The notes beneath the pieces were generated by a model. It was given only the letters and a program-made list of their open reading frames with translations. It ran no database searches and was not told where the DNA came from. A stretch of DNA of 64,000 nucleotides from Gammaproteobacteria bacterium. Its GTDB lineage: Bacteria > Pseudomonadota > Gammaproteobacteria > Steroidobacterales > Steroidobacteraceae. The translations under genes and the position numbers were made by a program. This document shows positions 24,279 through 33,665 of the stretch, in pieces (within the stretch, counting starts at the first letter, position 1; every line of letters starts with the position of its first letter). The DNA is taken from assembly GCA_021323735.1 (NCBI GenBank), contig JAJPKM010000048.1, forward strand, positions 1 to 64,000. Reading direction: 5' to 3'.

Positions 24279-24358
24279 CAAAGAGCCGAATTCTTCGCGG
24301 AAACTGGAACTTAGGTTTGAATTTCGATTGGGGCCGATTGATGGCGAAGGGTATGTTT

Positions 24359-24373
24359 CTACTCCCACTCAAT
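24359..24373 (+). repeat. guaA-side attachment repeat
   Basis: The last 15 bases of guaA (stop codon included), identical to 20806-20820. The inserted cassette therefore leaves guaA intact, as typical for integration into the end of a conserved gene. Confidence 0.75.
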
Positions 24374-25933
24374 CGTCGCCGGCGGCTTCCCTGAAATATC
24401 GTAGACCACCCTGGATATTCCAGGCACTTCGTTGATCACCCGGTGCGCGACGCGATCGAGAAATTCGTACGGCAGGCGCGCCCAACGCGCCGTCATGAAA
24501 TCGATGGTCTCAACCGCGCGCAGAGCGATCACATAGTCATAGCGCCGCCCGTCGCCCATGACACCGACCGACCGGACCGGCAGGAAAACGGCGAATGCCT
24601 GGCTGACCTTGGCATACAGGCCGTGCGTGCGCAGCTCTTCGATAAACACCGCGTCCGCGCGGCGCAGCAGGTCGGCATGCGATTTATGAATCTCACCCAG
24701 GATACGCACGCCGAGTCCCGGACCCGGGAAGGGATGCCGATGCACCATTTCCGCCGGCAGCCCCAGCTCCAGCCCCAACTTTCGCACCTCATCCTTGAAC
24801 AGCTCGCGAAGCGGCTCCAACAGCTTGAGCTTCATGTGCTTCGGCAGGCCGCCCACGTTGTGGTGCGACTTGATGACATGAGCTTTACCCGTTTTGGCGC
24901 CCGCCGATTCGATGACGTCGGGGTAGATCGTGCCTTGCGCGAGCCACTTGATGTCCTTGAGTTTCGCCGCCTCTTCATCGAACACCTCGACGAAAACCCG
25001 CCCGATGATTTTCCGCTTCTTCTCAGGATCTACCTCGCCGGCCAACGCCGCCAAGAAGCGCTGCTCGGCATCCACGCGGATGACCTGCACCCCCATGTGC
25101 TGCGCAAATGTCGCCATCACCTGATCGCCTTCTCCCAGGCGCAGCAGTCCATGATCGACGAAAACGCAGATCAGCTGAGCCCCGATAGCCTGGTGCAGCA
25201 AGGCGGCGAGCACCGAGGAGTCGACGCCGCCCGACAATCCCAGCAGCACGCGGTCCTCGCCCACCTGCGCGCGAATTCGCGCAATGCTGTCCTCGATGAT
25301 ATTGCGGGTGGCCCAGCTGGCGCTGCAGCCGGCGATCTCGCGCACGAAGCGGCGCAGGATCTCGCCACCCTGCAGCGTATGGGTCACTTCGGGGTGAAAC
25401 TGCACTCCATAGAATCGCCGCGACTCATCGGCCATGGCGGCAAGCGGTGCATTGTCGCTGGCGGCGATCGCCTTGAAGCCCGGAGGCACCGCCGTCACGC
25501 GATCGCCATGGCTCATCCACACATCCAGCAAGCGCCGGTCCTGCGCGTCGCGATTGTCCTCGAGTCCGTCGAGCAGCGGCGAAGCATTCGTCGGCCTGAC
25601 TTGCGCGGCACCGAATTCCCGATGCGAGGATCCTTCGACGCTGCCGCCGAGTTGCGCGGCCATGGTTTGCATGCCGTAGCAAATCCCCAGTACCGGCACG
25701 CCCATCGAATACACTTCGGACGGTGCTTCGAGACCCTTGGAGTCATAGACCGATTCGGGCCCGCCGGAGAGAATGATGGCCTTCGGCGCGAAGCGTCTGA
25801 TCTCTTCGGCATCGGCGTCGCAGGCATAGATTTCGGAATACACCCCGATCTCGCGGATGCGGCGGGCAATCAGCTGGGTGTACTGAGCACCGAAATCGAG
25901 AATCAGGACCTTGTCCGCATGAATGTCGGACAT
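24359..25933 (-). CDS. guaA: GMP synthase, glutamine-hydrolysing
   Basis: A 524-residue cytosolic enzyme that aminates XMP to GMP with glutamine and ATP. The N-terminal class I glutamine amidotransferase has nucleophile Cys85 in GICYGMQ and the His/Glu pair in QFHPEVTHT. The ATP pyrophosphatase P-loop is [10 protein letters not shown], and the C-terminal GMPS dimerisation domain ends in TIEWE. The ATG overlaps the guaB stop by one base (TGATG); a TTG one codon earlier is less likely. It forms the guaBA operon. Its last 15 bp are the integration site of the neighbouring cassette. Confidence 0.98.
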   Translation of the reverse strand: MSDIHADKVLILDFGAQYTQLIARRIREIGVYSEIYACDADAEEIRRFAPKAIILSGGPESVYDSKGLEAPSEVYSMGVPVLGICYGMQTMAAQLGGSVEGSSHREFGAAQVRPTNASPLLDGLEDNRDAQDRRLLDVWMSHGDRVTAVPPGFKAIAASDNAPLAAMADESRRFYGVQFHPEVTHTLQGGEILRRFVREIAGCSASWATRNIIEDSIARIRAQVGEDRVLLGLSGGVDSSVLAALLHQAIGAQLICVFVDHGLLRLGEGDQVMATFAQHMGVQVIRVDAEQRFLAALAGEVDPEKKRKIIGRVFVEVFDEEAAKLKDIKWLAQGTIYPDVIESAGAKTGKAHVIKSHHNVGGLPKHMKLKLLEPLRELFKDEVRKLGLELGLPAEMVHRHPFPGPGLGVRILGEIHKSHADLLRRADAVFIEELRTHGLYAKVSQAFAVFLPVRSVGVMGDGRRYDYVIALRAVETIDFMTARWARLPYEFLDRVAHRVINEVPGISRVVYDISGKPPATIEWE

Positions 25934-27399
25934 CAACCGATCCGGTAGTTGGGCGCTTCTTTGGTGATGGTCACGTCGTGCACATGACTCTCGCGAACGC
26001 CCGCGCTGGTAATGCGCACGAACTGCGGCCGCGTGCGCATCTCGTCGATGCTGCCGCTGCCGGTGTATCCCATGGCGGCGCGCAAACCGCCCGAGAGCTG
26101 ATGCAGTATGGCCACCAAGCTACCCTTGTAGGGAACGCGCCCTTCGATGCCCTCCGGCACCAGTTTTTCCAGCTCCGTCGTGGTGTCCTGGAAATAACGA
26201 TCGCTCGAGCCGTGGGCCTGGGCCATGGCGCCAAGCGACCCCATGCCGCGGTAGGCCTTGTACGAACCGCCTTGATAGAGCTCCACATCTCCCGGCGACT
26301 CTTCGGTACCGGCGAACATGCCGCCGATCATCACGCAGTGCGCGCCTGCCGCGAGCGCCTTGGCGATGTCGCCTGAATAACGGATTCCACCGTCACCGAT
26401 GACCGGAACGCCGGTGCCTTCGAGCGCCTTGGCGACGCGGGCGATGGCGCTGATCTGCGGGACGCCGACACCGGCGATGACGCGGGTGGTGCAGATGGAT
26501 CCCGGGCCGATACCCACCTTGACCCCGTCGGCGCCGTGCTTGACCAGATCCAACGCCGCCTCGGCGGTAACAATGTTGCCGCCGATCACTTGAATATCCG
26601 GATATTTCGCCTTTATTTTCGCAACAGTCTCCAGCACGCCGCGTGAATGACCATGCGAGGTATCGACCACGACCACATCGACCCCGGCCTCGCGCAACGC
26701 TCCGACTCGGTCCAATGTGTCCGGCGAGGTGCCCACGGCGGCGCCGACACGCAGGCTGCCCACACCGTCCTTGCAGGCATTGGGAAATTCGGTGGCCTTT
26801 TGAAAATCCTTGACCGTGATCATGCCCTTCAGTTCATGGTCACCGGCGACCACCAGTACCTTCTCGATGCGATGCTTGTGCAGCAGCGCCAGCACCTGGT
26901 CTTTCGGCGCGTTCTCGCGCACCGTGATCAACCGGTCTTTCGGCGTCATCACCGAGGAGACAGGCGCATCCAATTTGGTCTCGAAGCGCAGGTCTCGATG
27001 CGTGACGATTCCCACCACCTTCGTCCCGAGGACCACGGGAACGCCGGAAATATTCTTGGCGCGAGTCAGCTCCAGCACCTGGCGAATGGTCATGTCGGGA
27101 TTGACCGTGATCGGATCGCTGATCACGCCGCTTTCGAACTTCTTGACGCGATCCACCTGGCGCGCCTGATTGTCGATGGACATGTTCTTGTGGATGATGC
27201 CGATGCCGCCCTCTTGGGCGATGGTAATCGCGAGTCGCGCCTCGGTGACCGTATCCATGGCGGCCGATACGACGGGGAGATTGACGCGTATTTCGCGGGT
27301 CAGCTGACTGGCGAGGGAGACATCGCGGGGCAGGACTTCAGAATATGCCGGCACCAGCAACACATCATCGAAAGTGAGTGCCTCTTCAAGAATCCGCAT
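25933..27399 (-). CDS. guaB: IMP dehydrogenase
   Basis: A 488-residue NAD-dependent enzyme that oxidises IMP to XMP, the committed step to GMP. The TIM barrel is interrupted by tandem CBS domains (residues about 95-205, e.g. [14 protein letters not shown]). The active-site loop GPGSICTTR holds the catalytic Cys; [10 protein letters not shown] and [12 protein letters not shown] are also present. Length matches the bacterial enzyme. It is the first gene of guaBA and has a recognisable sigma-70 promoter about 40 bp upstream. No PurR-like operator or guanine riboswitch was seen in the short leader. Confidence 0.98.
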   Translation of the reverse strand: MRILEEALTFDDVLLVPAYSEVLPRDVSLASQLTREIRVNLPVVSAAMDTVTEARLAITIAQEGGIGIIHKNMSIDNQARQVDRVKKFESGVISDPITVNPDMTIRQVLELTRAKNISGVPVVLGTKVVGIVTHRDLRFETKLDAPVSSVMTPKDRLITVRENAPKDQVLALLHKHRIEKVLVVAGDHELKGMITVKDFQKATEFPNACKDGVGSLRVGAAVGTSPDTLDRVGALREAGVDVVVVDTSHGHSRGVLETVAKIKAKYPDIQVIGGNIVTAEAALDLVKHGADGVKVGIGPGSICTTRVIAGVGVPQISAIARVAKALEGTGVPVIGDGGIRYSGDIAKALAAGAHCVMIGGMFAGTEESPGDVELYQGGSYKAYRGMGSLGAMAQAHGSSDRYFQDTTTELEKLVPEGIEGRVPYKGSLVAILHQLSGGLRAAMGYTGSGSIDEMRTRPQFVRITSAGVRESHVHDVTITKEAPNYRIG

Positions 27400-27435
27400 A
27401 CGAGTTGCGTTCCAGGTTCGTCTAAGAGGCGGCGC

Positions 27436-27464
27436 ATTGTACCTTGCAGGTGCCGCGCGGTAAA
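27436..27464 (-). promoter_or_regulatory. Sigma-70 promoter of guaBA
   Basis: On the minus strand, -35 TTTACC (27464-27459) and -10 TACAAT (27441-27436) are separated by 17 bases, with four and five matches to consensus. The predicted start near 27429 leaves a leader of about 30 nt. It overlaps the upstream region of the divergent xseA. Confidence 0.6.
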
Positions 27465-27482
27465 CCGCAGTATCATGCCGGC

Positions 27483-28820
27483 ATGCAGACGGCCGGAAAT
27501 CGCGACATTTATAGCATTTCGCGCCTCAATCGAGAGGTTCGAGTACTGCTGGAACGTGGTTTTGGCACACTCTGGCTCGAAGGGGAGATCTCCAATCTCG
27601 CCCGTCCCAGCTCCGGACACTGGTATTTCTCGCTGAGAGATGCCGCCGCCCAGGTGCGCTGCTGCATGTTTCGGCAGCGAAATATGTTGTCTGCCTTTAC
27701 CGCGCGGGACGGCCAAAAGGTGCTGGTACGGGCGCGCATCGGCCTCTACGAACCCCGCGGCGAGTATCAACTCGTCATCGACTCCATGGAAGATGCCGGC
27801 CTCGGCGCCTTGAAACGCCAATTCGAGGAATTGTCGGCAAAACTCGCCGCCGAAGGCTTGTTCGCCGCCGAACGCAAACGCACCTTACCGATGATTCCGA
27901 AGCGAATCGGCGTGATCACCTCACCGACGGGCGCCGCGATTCGGGACATTCTGCACGTGCTGGCACGCCGATTCGCGGGTGTCCCGGTGCTGATCTATCC
28001 CGTGTCAGTGCAAGGTGCCACCGCGGCCGCCGAGCTCGTGGCGGCGGTGCGCTTCGCCGGCCGGCACGCCGCGTGCGATGTGCTCATTTTGGCGCGCGGC
28101 GGGGGCTCGCTCGAGGATCTATGGGCCTTCAACGACGAGGCCTTGGCCCGCGCCATCGTCGCCTCGCCGATTCCGGTGATCAGCGGCGTCGGCCATGAGA
28201 TCGACTTCACCATCGCCGATTTTGCCGCCGATGTGCGCGCCGCGACTCCGTCGGCAGCGGCCGAGATTGCCGTGCCTGACGGCCAGGAATGGCTGGCCAC
28301 CCTGGAAAGGCTGGCACAGCGCCTGAGGCGCGGCCTGCTTCGCCGGCTCGAGGCGCAGCGCGAGCGCTTGCGCTGGCTCATGGGACGCGCGGCGCGGGTC
28401 AGCCCGTCCGCGAGGCTGTCGCAACAGGCGCAACGCCTGGACGACTTGGAGCAGCGTATGTCGAGGGCAATGCGCCGGATTCTCACCGACCGCCGTTCGC
28501 TGCTGGGAGAGCGACGTAGCCGGCTTTGGCAGTCGAGCCCCGCGGAGAGGATTCGGGCAACGGCCGCCCGTCAAGCGGCGTTGCTCTCGAGGCTCCGGGC
28601 CGCGGCGCTAGCCCGGCTGCATCGGGCGCGGGAGCGGTTCTCGCCGCTGGTGCGCACGCTTCATGCCGTCAGTCCGCTGGCCACCTTGGATCGCGGTTAC
28701 GCCATCGTCAGCCGCGAAGGCGGCGGGATCTTGCTCGATGCCGCGCAGGCGCCGGCGGGTACTCTCATCGAAGCCCGGCTCGCGGTGGGAAAAATTCGCG
28801 CCAAGGTGGAGGGCTCATGA
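27483..28820 (+). CDS. xseA: Exodeoxyribonuclease VII large subunit
   Basis: A 445-residue subunit of the single-strand-specific exonuclease VII. It begins with an OB-fold (residues about 25-105: [20 protein letters not shown]). The catalytic domain has [30 protein letters not shown] and [17 protein letters not shown], followed by a long Arg/Leu-rich coiled coil and the C-terminal [12 protein letters not shown]. The ATG before QTAGNRD lies in a CATGCCGGCATG palindrome; the frame is open 13 codons further up but unsupported. xseB is not adjacent. The stop overlaps the next start (ATGA). Confidence 0.96.
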   Translation: MQTAGNRDIYSISRLNREVRVLLERGFGTLWLEGEISNLARPSSGHWYFSLRDAAAQVRCCMFRQRNMLSAFTARDGQKVLVRARIGLYEPRGEYQLVIDSMEDAGLGALKRQFEELSAKLAAEGLFAAERKRTLPMIPKRIGVITSPTGAAIRDILHVLARRFAGVPVLIYPVSVQGATAAAELVAAVRFAGRHAACDVLILARGGGSLEDLWAFNDEALARAIVASPIPVISGVGHEIDFTIADFAADVRAATPSAAAEIAVPDGQEWLATLERLAQRLRRGLLRRLEAQRERLRWLMGRAARVSPSARLSQQAQRLDDLEQRMSRAMRRILTDRRSLLGERRSRLWQSSPAERIRATAARQAALLSRLRAAALARLHRARERFSPLVRTLHAVSPLATLDRGYAIVSREGGGILLDAAQAPAGTLIEARLAVGKIRAKVEGS

Positions 28821-29629
28821 AACGCTATGCCCTGCTCCTGTTGTCCTTGAGCCCGTCGCTGGGTTTTTCCTATACGTTGCCGCTCGAGAGTGCGGTCCCG
28901 GGCGGCGTGAAGATCATCCACCTCGATGTGCACGGCGACTCGATGCCCTATGTGGAGGTCGACGGCCATCGCGCCATGGTTGTCCGGGACCGCGCGGACT
29001 GGCTCGCCATCATCGGCATACCCCTGTCGGCGCCACTGGCACCGCAGCACGTGCTGATCCACAGCCCGGGCGCCAGTCAGGAGGTCGAATTCATCGTCGG
29101 CGACAAGCGCTACGCGACCCAGTCGCTCAGCGTCGCGCCGGGGCAGGTGAACCTTTCGCGCGCCGATCTTGAACGGGTGAATCGCGAGAAGGTCATCATC
29201 GAGCATGCTTTGAGCCGCTGGACCGACGACGAACCGGAGGCGCTACGCTTGCAACAGCCCGTCCCTGGCGTGCGCAGCAGTTCATTCGGGATGCGCCGCA
29301 TTTTCAACGGCGAGGCTCGCAATCCGCATAGCGGGATGGACATCGCCGCGCCCACCGGTACTCCGGTGAAGGCGCCGCTCGCCGGCTCCGTCATCGACAC
29401 AGGCCATTATTTCTTCAATGGCAACACGGTATTCGTGGACCATGGCCGCGGCCTGATCAGCATGTATTGCCACTTGAGCGCGATCGATGTGAAGCCCGGT
29501 CAGCGCGTGGCCGCGGGCACGACCTTGGGCGCCGTGGGAATGACCGGCCGCGCGACCGGTCCCCATTTGCATTGGGGCTTGAGCCTGAATCGCGCCTGGG
29601 TGGATCCTGAATTGTTCGTGCCGAACTAG
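28817..29629 (+). CDS. Exported M23 peptidoglycan endopeptidase
   Basis: A 270-residue LytM/M23 metallopeptidase with signal peptide [19 protein letters not shown] beta-rich N-terminal part (residues 20-130) precedes the peptidase domain. The zinc site is complete: His171 and Asp175 in HSGMD, then His250 and His252 in HLHWG. It should cut peptide crosslinks in the periplasm. ATGA overlap couples it to xseA. It faces the two bactofilin genes tail to tail across 36 bp; M23 enzymes and bactofilins cooperate in cell-shape control in several bacteria, so a functional pair is plausible. Confidence 0.92.
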   Translation: MKRYALLLLSLSPSLGFSYTLPLESAVPGGVKIIHLDVHGDSMPYVEVDGHRAMVVRDRADWLAIIGIPLSAPLAPQHVLIHSPGASQEVEFIVGDKRYATQSLSVAPGQVNLSRADLERVNREKVIIEHALSRWTDDEPEALRLQQPVPGVRSSSFGMRRIFNGEARNPHSGMDIAAPTGTPVKAPLAGSVIDTGHYFFNGNTVFVDHGRGLISMYCHLSAIDVKPGQRVAAGTTLGAVGMTGRATGPHLHWGLSLNRAWVDPELFVPN

Positions 29630-29665
29630 GAGATCAATCAGGCCCCCGGAACTTCCGACCGGCTG

Positions 29666-30310
29666 CTAACTGCCCACCGTGTGCGACCCGCCGAGCATCT
29701 GATCGACCGCGGCGGCTCCCATTGATGATGTCTGCACGGACGGGGTCTGCGCCGCCTGACGCAGGCGTGCGCTGTGCTCCTGAACTGCCGCCCCCGAGGG
29801 CTGCATTTCGATTTGACCTTGGAAGAACGCGCCTTCGCTGATCCCCACACGGGGCGCAAAGACATTGCCTTTGACCTTGGCGGTGGCGCGAATGTTGACC
29901 GACTCGGTGGCATACAGATCGCCCTCGACCTTGCCGTCAACGACGATGACCCGCGCGCGGATATCGCCCTTCATCGTGCCGTCGGTGCCCACCGTGAGGC
30001 TCTGCGTGTGCGTGATGGAGCCTTCCACGCTGCCCTGAACGATCAGGTCCTCCTGAGCGGACAATTCACCGCGGAATTTTAAAGTTGGCCCCAACACCGA
30101 TGCCCGCGCCGCACCTTCGGATGTCTTGGGATCGGGCGCACGCGCCGGTTCCGCGGTGCGAGGCGCCGCGCCCTTGAGTTCGGCGCCGGGCATGCCGGGT
30201 ACTCGGGGCTCCGGACGGGTGAGTGAGGGTTCTGGCGCGCCGGAACGGCCGCTGGGGTTGGCATTCATCATGAGGTCATCTCCATCGAGAGGTTTCTTGA
30301 ACCACGACAT
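29666..30310 (-). CDS. Bactofilin
   Basis: A 214-residue polymer-forming cytoskeletal protein (former DUF583). Residues about 70-175 hold the right-handed beta-helix: SVLGPTLKFRGELSAQEDLI, VEGSITHTQSLTVGTDGTM and repeated hydrophobic rungs such as VIVDGKVEGDLYATESV. The N-terminal 65 residues and C-terminal 40 are disordered and rich in Pro and Ala. The N-terminus MSWFKKPLDG could be a membrane-association motif. It follows the second bactofilin by two bases, so the two are co-translated and may co-assemble. Confidence 0.92.
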   Translation of the reverse strand: MSWFKKPLDGDDLMMNANPSGRSGAPEPSLTRPEPRVPGMPGAELKGAAPRTAEPARAPDPKTSEGAARASVLGPTLKFRGELSAQEDLIVQGSVEGSITHTQSLTVGTDGTMKGDIRARVIVVDGKVEGDLYATESVNIRATAKVKGNVFAPRVGISEGAFFQGQIEMQPSGAAVQEHSARLRQAAQTPSVQTSSMGAAAVDQMLGGSHTVGS

Positions 30311-30312
30311 TG

Positions 30313-30723
30313 CTAGTCAGCGCCGCCGGCAATCTTGGGGCTGCGCACCGGATCGAATTTGCCCGGCTGCTGACCGGCCTTCTTGCCGTCCATGTCGATG
30401 CTGCCGCTGAAATTGGCGCCTTCGATGATGCTCACAGTGGGGGCATGGATGTTCCCGCAAACCTTGGCCGTGTCCTTCACGAACACGGACTTCTCGGCAT
30501 GCAGATCTCCGTCTACCGTGCCCTCGACGATGATCATCTGTGCCTTGATATTCGCCTTCACCGTACCCTGCGGCCCGACGGTGAGCCGCTGGGTGTGATT
30601 GATCGATCCTTCCACCCGTCCCTGGATCAGGAGATCCTCCTCGGCGGACAAGTCGCCTTTGAAATAAAGCGTCGGTCCCAGTATCGAGGCCCGCTCGGTC
30701 GCGCTGTTGTAGGGATTGCTCAT
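30313..30723 (-). CDS. Second, shorter bactofilin
   Basis: A 136-residue bactofilin paralogue. The beta-helix core (residues about 12-115) closely resembles that of its neighbour (ASILGPTLYFKGDLSAEEDL), with short tails. The ATG before SNPYNS has GGAG at proper spacing; the 87 upstream in-frame codons are unlike bactofilin. It is the promoter-proximal gene of the bactofilin pair. The 180 bp to the slipin gene hold nothing obvious. Confidence 0.92.
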   Translation of the reverse strand: MSNPYNSATERASILGPTLYFKGDLSAEEDLLIQGRVEGSINHTQRLTVGPQGTVKANIKAQMIIVEGTVDGDLHAEKSVFVKDTAKVCGNIHAPTVSIIEGANFSGSIDMDGKKAGQQPGKFDPVRSPKIAGGAD

Positions 30724-30904
30724 TCCGTTTCTCCTTGGACCACTTGAAGGCAGCGGAAGAGTACCTGGCATAATCGGTCGCAAAATGAGACTTTGATCAC
30801 GAAACCTTTCGCTGCAAAGATTCACCCGCCCGCCTGTCGCCAGAAACGGACGCCTGTCGAGGCTCTCGAGGGAGCGGCGGGGCCGCGAGAGCCACGAGAC
30901 CCGA

Positions 30905-31720
30905 TCAGTCTTCGGCGCGTTCACCCGACTTGAGACGCTGCTGTCGCGCCAGATATTCATTGAAGGTATGCGCCAGGGAAACAAAATCCGACGGAATCAT
31001 CAGCACGGTGGTGCTGTTATTCTCCGCGCCCACCTCGGAAATCATCTGCATGCGGCGCAGCTCCAACGCCGCAGGATTCGCCGCGATTTGCGCCGCGGCC
31101 GCCGACAATTTGACCGACGCCTCGAGTTCCGCCTCGGCCTTGATGATGCGCGCCCGCTTTTCGCGAATGGCCTCGGCCTGCATGGCCATCACTTGCTGCA
31201 TCGCTTTCGGCAGCTCCACGTCCTTCATTTCGAAGCGCTGTATCTCCAAGCCCCAGTCCGCGGTCGACCCAGAGATGCTATCCCCCAACAGCGTGTTGAT
31301 CTTGTTGCGCTCCTGCAGGATTTCATCCAAATCGTGCTGGCCGATGATGTTGCGAAGGCCGGTCAATGCCAGTTGATAGACAGCCGCGGGTGCATCGGCC
31401 ACTGCGATGACGGCTTTTGCCGCATCGACGATCCGGTACCAGAGAACGGCATTGACCTTGATGGTCACACTGTCGCGCGTGATTGTTTCCTGTTGCTCCG
31501 CGGAGACCGTGCGGGTGCGGATATCCACGCGCACCGAGCGCTCCACGCCCAGCGGAATGATCCAATACAAGCCGGGGCCGCGCAGGCCCGTGTAGCGTCC
31601 CAATCTGAATACGACGCCCCGCTCGTACTCTTGCGCCACTCGAAAGCCCGACAGTCCAATGACGATCAGCGCGAATAGAATAATGTCGAGAATGGGCAAG
31701 CGTGCACTCCCTGGTAACAC
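30905..31720 (-). CDS. Slipin (SPFH/Band 7) membrane protein
   Basis: A 271-residue stomatin/slipin homologue. One N-terminal hydrophobic segment (ILDIILFALIVIGLSGF) is followed by the SPFH domain (residues about 28-190: EYERGVVFRLGRYTGLRGPG, RTVSAEQQETITRDSV) and a coiled Ala/Glu-rich C-terminal helix (EKRARIIKAEAELEAS). Slipins form oligomeric scaffolds in membranes, often with an NfeD partner, which is not adjacent here. The GTG start is given, but a TTG 21 bp later (before PILDII) has a better AGGGAG site and may be the true start. Confidence 0.9.
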   Translation of the reverse strand: MLPGSARLPILDIILFALIVIGLSGFRVAQEYERGVVFRLGRYTGLRGPGLYWIIPLGVERSVRVDIRTRTVSAEQQETITRDSVTIKVNAVLWYRIVDAAKAVIAVADAPAAVYQLALTGLRNIIGQHDLDEILQERNKINTLLGDSISGSTADWGLEIQRFEMKDVELPKAMQQVMAMQAEAIREKRARIIKAEAELEASVKLSAAAAQIAANPAALELRRMQMISEVGAENNSTTVLMIPSDFVSLAHTFNEYLARQQRLKSGERAED

Positions 31721-31806
31721 TATTGTGGCGCCAGTTTACGCTCATCCGGGAGATTGCGGCGACTGATGGCGAATACGGCTACAGCGGCGAGCCGATCGCC
31801 CTCTGC

Positions 31807-33129
31807 CTATTCGATACTCTCCCCGTGCAGGGAAATGTCCAAGCCTTCGCGCTCTTGTTCCTCACTGACGCGCAGTCCAAGGGTCATGTCGATGGCTTTC
31901 AGGATGAGGAAACTGGCCACGAAGCCGTAGCCCACAGTCACCGCGACGCCTTTGAGCTGAATCCACAGCGAACCGTCCACCCCGCCGATTTCCTTGCTGG
32001 CGAACACGCCGGTTAGGCATGCACCGATGATGCCGCCGACGCCATGAACGCCGAAGGCATCGAGCGAGTCGTCATACTTCAGGGCGTGTTTGAGCGAAGT
32101 CGCGGCGAAGAAGCATACAACCCCCGCAATGAGGCCAATGATCACCGCCGGCGTCGGCCCGACGAATCCGGAGGCCGGAGTGATGGCTACCAGTCCTGCC
32201 ACCGCGCCCGACGCAATCCCCAAGACGCTCGGCTTGCCCTTGGTGATCCACTCGGTAAACATCCAGCCGATGGCAGCCGTCGCCGTGGCCATTTGCGTGG
32301 TCAGCATGGCCATGCCGGCTCGGCCGTCGGCCGCTCCTGCAGAACCGGCATTGAACCCGAACCAGCCTACCCACAGCAGCGATGCGCCGATCAGCGTGAG
32401 CGTCAGATTGTGCGGGGCCATGGCCTCGCGACCGTAGCCCAAGCGCCTGCCGAGCACGAAGCAGCTGGCAATACCCGCCATACCGGCATTGATGTGTACG
32501 ACGGTGCCGCCGGCATAGTCCAGAACACCCGCGGCATTCAGCCACCCGGTGGGTTCCCACACCATGTGTGCAATCGGCGCGTACACCAGCAAGGACCAGG
32601 TTCCCATGAAGACCAGCATCGCGGAGAATTTCATGCGATCCGCAAATGCGCCGCAAATCAACGCCGGTGTGATGGCCGCGAAGGTGAGCTGGAACATGGC
32701 ATACACGGTCTCCGGTATGGTCAGCGCCAAATGCGACACCGAAAGCTGGTTGACCGGGTCGTGCATGAAGGTCATGCCGTTGAACAGCGCGCGGCTGAAA
32801 CCACCCACCCACTGGTTGCCGGGAGTGAAGGCCCAGGAATAACCGATTAGCCACCACAAGAGAGTCACGATGCAGACGATCGCAAAGGTCTGCATGAGCG
32901 TCGAGAGTACGTTTTTCTTGCGCACCATGCCGCCGTAGAAAAGCGCCAGACCCGGGATGGACATCATCAGTACCAGGGCCGTGGAGGTGAGCATCCAGGC
33001 GGTATCACCGGCGCTGATCTTGTCCACGCTGAGCAGCGTGGGTTCGGTCGGCGCGGCAGCTCCCCATGCCACCGGCACTGCCAGTGTCGATATCCCAAAG
33101 AGAGCCAGAATCGACAGCTTTTTCATCAT
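31807..33129 (-). CDS. amtB: Ammonium transporter
   Basis: A 440-residue Amt channel of the inner membrane. A cleavable signal peptide (MMKKLSILALFGIS ... AWGA) is followed by 11 helices. The pore twin histidines are in APIAHMVW and GVHGVGG, and the family segment DYAGGTVVHINAG is present. It lies 21 bp downstream of glnK, the standard pair in which GlnK plugs AmtB when ammonium is plentiful. The sigma-54/NtrC promoter upstream of glnK should drive both genes under nitrogen limitation. Confidence 0.97.
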   Translation of the reverse strand: MMKKLSILALFGISTLAVPVAWGAAAPTEPTLLSVDKISAGDTAWMLTSTALVLMMSIPGLALFYGGMVRKKNVLSTLMQTFAIVCIVTLLWWLIGYSWAFTPGNQWVGGFSRALFNGMTFMHDPVNQLSVSHLALTIPETVYAMFQLTFAAITPALICGAFADRMKFSAMLVFMGTWSLLVYAPIAHMVWEPTGWLNAAGVLDYAGGTVVHINAGMAGIASCFVLGRRLGYGREAMAPHNLTLTLIGASLLWVGWFGFNAGSAGAADGRAGMAMLTTQMATATAAIGWMFTEWITKGKPSVLGIASGAVAGLVAITPASGFVGPTPAVIIGLIAGVVCFFAATSLKHALKYDDSLDAFGVHGVGGIIGACLTGVFASKEIGGVDGSLWIQLKGVAVTVGYGFVASFLILKAIDMTLGLRVSEEQEREGLDISLHGESIE

Positions 33130-33150
33130 ATCCTCTGGTCTAGATGTGGC

Positions 33151-33573
<423 letters not shown>

Positions 33574-33607
33574 TTAAGGATTTTCCCGCCGGGATTGGCG
33601 ACATTCA

Positions 33608-33655
33608 TGCACCGATCAAGAGCAACACCATGCTCCGGCGCATCAATACGGTGCG
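33608..33655. promoter_or_regulatory. Two NtrC enhancer-like sites
   Basis: TGCACCGATCAAGAGCA (33608-33624) matches the NtrC dyad TGCACC-N5-GGTGCA at 10 of 12 bases. CGCATCAATACGGTGCG (33639-33655) matches at 9 of 12. Their centres are 31 bp apart, three helical turns, about 98 and 129 bp upstream of the predicted start. That arrangement resembles the paired NtrC enhancers of enteric glnA. Confidence 0.75.
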
Positions 33656-33665
33656 AAGCCCGCGT

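Larger units (their letters stand above)
23963..24358. other. Cassette end next to guaA, mostly remnants
   Basis: 396 bp with no intact gene. From right to left it holds about 80 bp after the guaA stop, the second 43-bp repeat copy, the terminus and first codons of an IS6-family transposase, then about 100 bp leading to the SIR2 gene. A continuous minus-strand frame covers 23955-24368, but only its transposase-like middle is recognisable. Confidence 0.6.

Noticed and set aside
24443-25948. 501-codon ORF antisense to guaA
   Set aside because: A shadow of high-GC codon bias on the opposite strand; His/Arg/Gln-rich with no domain. The same applies to long antisense frames over guaB, rlmN, secD and the kinases.
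27474-27485. Palindrome CATGCCGGCATG at the xseA start as an operator
   Set aside because: Short GC palindromes arise easily at this base composition and this one includes the start codon; no other support.
30724-30984. 87-codon N-terminal extension of the second bactofilin
   Set aside because: It is Arg/Ser-rich, not bactofilin-like, overlaps the slipin 3' end, and the internal ATG has a good ribosome site.
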